A program made the translations under genes and the position numbers. Below the pieces are notes generated by a model. The model ran no database searches, had not been told where the DNA came from, and was given only the letters and a program-made list of their open reading frames with translations. DNA of 22,326 nucleotides from Ichthyophonus hoferi (lineage: Eukaryota; Opisthokonta; Ichthyosporea; Ichthyophonida; Ichthyophonidae), in contig NAOQ01000559.1 of assembly GCA_002751075.1 (NCBI GenBank), forward strand, positions 23,329 through 45,654, read 5' to 3'. Each line of letters opens with the position of its first letter. The first letter of the stretch is position 1. Of the stretch, positions 20,302 through 22,326 are shown one piece after another.

Positions 20302-22143
20302 TCAATTTTGATCAGGAATTTCAGCTACAGTTACTGGAGGAGTAGTTCCACAGGTTGGCGATTGCGGTGATCCAGGCATCCCATTGGTGTAAGCATCTTG
20401 CTTCTTTTGGAAAACAAATGCTATATAACAACCTATTACATGGAAGGTTGAATAATTATTAGGGTATAGGTTGGCTCGGGTAGGATTGATACATTTATCT
20501 TGCAATATCTTACAATAAACCATGACTACTACTACATATGCTATTATATATAACATATAGGTCATATATATGCAATATATAATCTAGGCAATAAATGGAT
20601 CCGTATATATCTCATGAACATATATCTACATATATACATACATACATACATACATATACATCCTCTCCCTTAACCAGGACTATCATACCAATCCTAATCC
20701 TAATTCTAATCTAACAATATCCTAAGTTACTAATACTAACCAATAGCCTCCCACTGTGCCAATGATATTGTGCCAGTAGTATCCACCACCCTCATCCTTC
20801 TCATTAGATCAACGTATTCTTTCACTTGACTTTCTTGTACAAAGAAGTCATGGAATCTCTGACGACGTATTAGTTCTAGTCCATATTCATTGGCTAGTCT
20901 GTGGGAGGAAGAGGGGGAGGGAGAGGGAGAGAGAGAGAGATGTTATGTTTAAATATTCTATTATATATATAGATCTATAGTAACGGATAGGCTGCTATAC
21001 GTAATAATAAATGTAATTGGAAGATTATCATGGTTAACTGTCCTATATATAGATAGATCATGTATTGCCCAGTGATATCAAGGTAGATGTAGTATAACCT
21101 AAAATTTAAATGAAATAATAAAGGAAAATTTACCAATGGGATAAGATATATATATATATATATATATGATACGTATAAACTGGGATAACCTATTAAAGGT
21201 CCATAATATATATTTATATTTAACTAAACTATTAACCCACTAAAAATACATCTTATAAATAGATTTTAACCTACCTATTAAAGGTATGGAAGTGCACCAG
21301 GTACTCAGGGCATTCGTCAATGGCATCCTCCAAGTCAAAGTAATATTTGGCGCCAAATTCTGGAAAGGAGTCTTTTGATTCGAAGCGAACTTTAAATACT
21401 TCATTACCGAAAGAGAGCCCGTCTGATTGGCGCACCTTTTTACTGTGAAATTTAATGGGTTAACTATAAAATATACTATATATAGGAAATAGTTACGTAT
21501 ATTAAGTAATAGCAAACCATATTTAGGAAATGGACATTTATGTTACTGGTCCATAATAAAGTTTCTATATATAGCTAATATGTATTTAAATATGATCATT
21601 ACTATATATAGATTGCATTAAAATTTATTCTCAGTACAAGCTCATCTACTATATTTTTAAATAAACCCCATTATAATTAATTTATAAATGCATTGATAGG
21701 ATAAAATAGAACTATACTTCTACCTATTATCTATCCAATCAGAGGGAGAGAAATAAAACATACACCAATTGGCAGGCATCAGTGGTTGTACCAATGAAAT
21801 AGCCTCCTGGGCGAAGGCATTCCGTGACATTAAGGAGGAACTGTCGTACTTTCTTCTCACTAGGAGAGGGAGAGGGAGAGAGAGGGGAGAGGGAAAAAAT
21901 GATAGCCAATTAAAATCAATACTAGCCGATGTAAACAATGATAATTAATAATAATCATCAATAACTAAAAGTCGTCTATTTTTATTAATTGGCATTGATT
22001 GGTTAGTCAATGTAGTATGATATTTAAAAGCAAATAGCGTGGTATGATTGGCAGACTTACGATTCAAAGTGATAATGGCAGGAGAACTGACAGGTAGTAA
22101 CATCAAATTGGGAGGTTCGTTTATAAAGGTCTTTAAGGCGGAC
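20302..22143 (-). CDS. RNMT: mRNA cap guanine-N7 methyltransferase, C-terminal five exons, 5' part outside window
   Basis: Transfers a methyl group from S-adenosylmethionine to N7 of the guanosine cap on new mRNAs in the nucleus. Visible exons in order: 22061-22143, 21766-21859, 21275-21435, 20741-20898, 20302-20432. All have GT-AG junctions in phase, giving 208 residues to the TGA. Family hallmarks are present in order: FDVTTCQFSCHYHFES (cap/SAM pocket), LRPGGYFIGTT, LSFGNEVFKVRFE, FGAKYYFDLED, PEYLVHFHTFNRLANEYGLE and the near-terminal SLAQWEAIGCYIAFVFQKK. The counterparts in human RNMT, recalled from memory, align closely. The roughly 40-residue lobe before the last strand is much shorter here. 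A proline- and threonine-rich tail of about 30 residues (GSPQSPTCGTTPPVTV) follows the last strand. The phase-0 acceptor at 22144 means at least one upstream exon exists off the right edge. Confidence 0.95.
20632..20660. repeat. (CATA)n repeat in an RNMT intron
   Basis: Several CATA units inside a TATATACAT-rich stretch, in the intron between the exons at 20741-20898 and 20302-20432. Confidence 0.85.
20901..20940 (-). repeat. CT-rich microsatellite as polypyrimidine tract of an RNMT acceptor
   Basis: In the coding sense: CT units, then CCCTCT units and CCTCCCACAG directly before the exon at 20741-20898. It is the same unit family and placement as at 1702-1740 and 21862-21898. Confidence 0.85.
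21146..21168. repeat. (AT)n dinucleotide repeat in an RNMT intron
   Basis: About eleven AT units between the exons at 21275-21435 and 20741-20898. The rest of that intron is plain AT-rich DNA. Confidence 0.85.
21862..21898 (-). repeat. CT-rich microsatellite as polypyrimidine tract of an RNMT acceptor
   Basis: In the coding sense: TTTTTCCCTCTCCCC, then CT and CCCTCT units, ending CTCCTAG at the exon 21766-21859. The acceptor uses the last repeat unit itself (CTCCTAG). Confidence 0.85.
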
Positions 22144-22194
22144 CTGTGATTGGAGGAATATAAGTTAATGGCTAGAGGATAGGTTAGGATATAA

Positions 22195-22326
22195 CATAAT
22201 ACAATATAATATAATATACTATAATATAGTACAATACAATGCATTATAATATAATATAATATAATATAATATAATATAATATAATATAACATAATATAAT
22301 ATAATATAATATAATATAATATAATA
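22195..22326. repeat. (ATAAT)n pentanucleotide array running off the right edge
   Basis: Nearly perfect ATAAT units from about 22240 to the end, degenerate from 22195. It lies in the RNMT intron (or upstream DNA) before the first visible exon. Same pentamer family as 675-1380, on the complementary strand. Confidence 0.92.

Noticed and set aside
21945-22292. Long minus-strand frame of 115 residues at the right end
   Set aside because: It is half pentamer repeat; the overlapping true code is the RNMT exon 22061-22143 in a different frame.
1-22326. tRNA, rRNA or other structured RNA genes
   Set aside because: No cloverleaf, box A/B pattern or conserved rRNA segment was seen on reading both strands by eye.

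Overview
This is a nuclear eukaryotic, very AT-rich window (roughly three quarters A+T by eye). It holds three spliced protein-coding genes with ordinary GT-AG introns, separated and interrupted by large amounts of low-complexity tandem repeat. The proteins look opisthokont. MRE11 matches animal and fungal MRE11 almost without gaps, and RNMT matches the animal/fungal nuclear cap methyltransferase. I cannot name the species. An early-diverging fungus or a unicellular relative of animals and fungi would fit, but this is inference.

Layout. (1) 252-10777, minus strand: MRE11, the nuclease of the MRE11-RAD50-NBS1 DNA-break complex. I could place 19 small exons (11 to 127 bases), all joining in phase, giving 465 codons from the start ATG; the C-terminus runs off the left edge. 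The introns (125 to about 1800 bases) carry many different micro- and minisatellites. (2) 10778-15000: MRE11 upstream DNA, a 129-base run of N (an assembly gap, 11787-11915), then about 2 kb of decayed sequence with a reverse-transcriptase-like motif. (3) 15000-17000: two or three short unrecognised reading frames and a cluster of CCAAT-like repeats. (4) 17045-19500, plus strand: a complete four-exon gene for a secreted pepsin-family (A1) aspartic protease, with a CCAAT box and TATA box upstream and a poly(A) signal downstream. (5) 20302-22143, minus strand: the C-terminal five exons of the mRNA cap guanine-N7 methyltransferase RNMT. Its 5' part lies beyond the right edge. The protease gene and RNMT are convergent.

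The three genes belong to unrelated processes (DNA repair, protein breakdown, mRNA capping), and I see no operon-like or system-like link. The unusual aspects are architectural: very small exons in a repeat-filled gene, CT-rich microsatellites placed exactly where polypyrimidine tracts belong, and a strong excess of CCAAT-type motifs. No tRNA, rRNA or CRISPR array was found.
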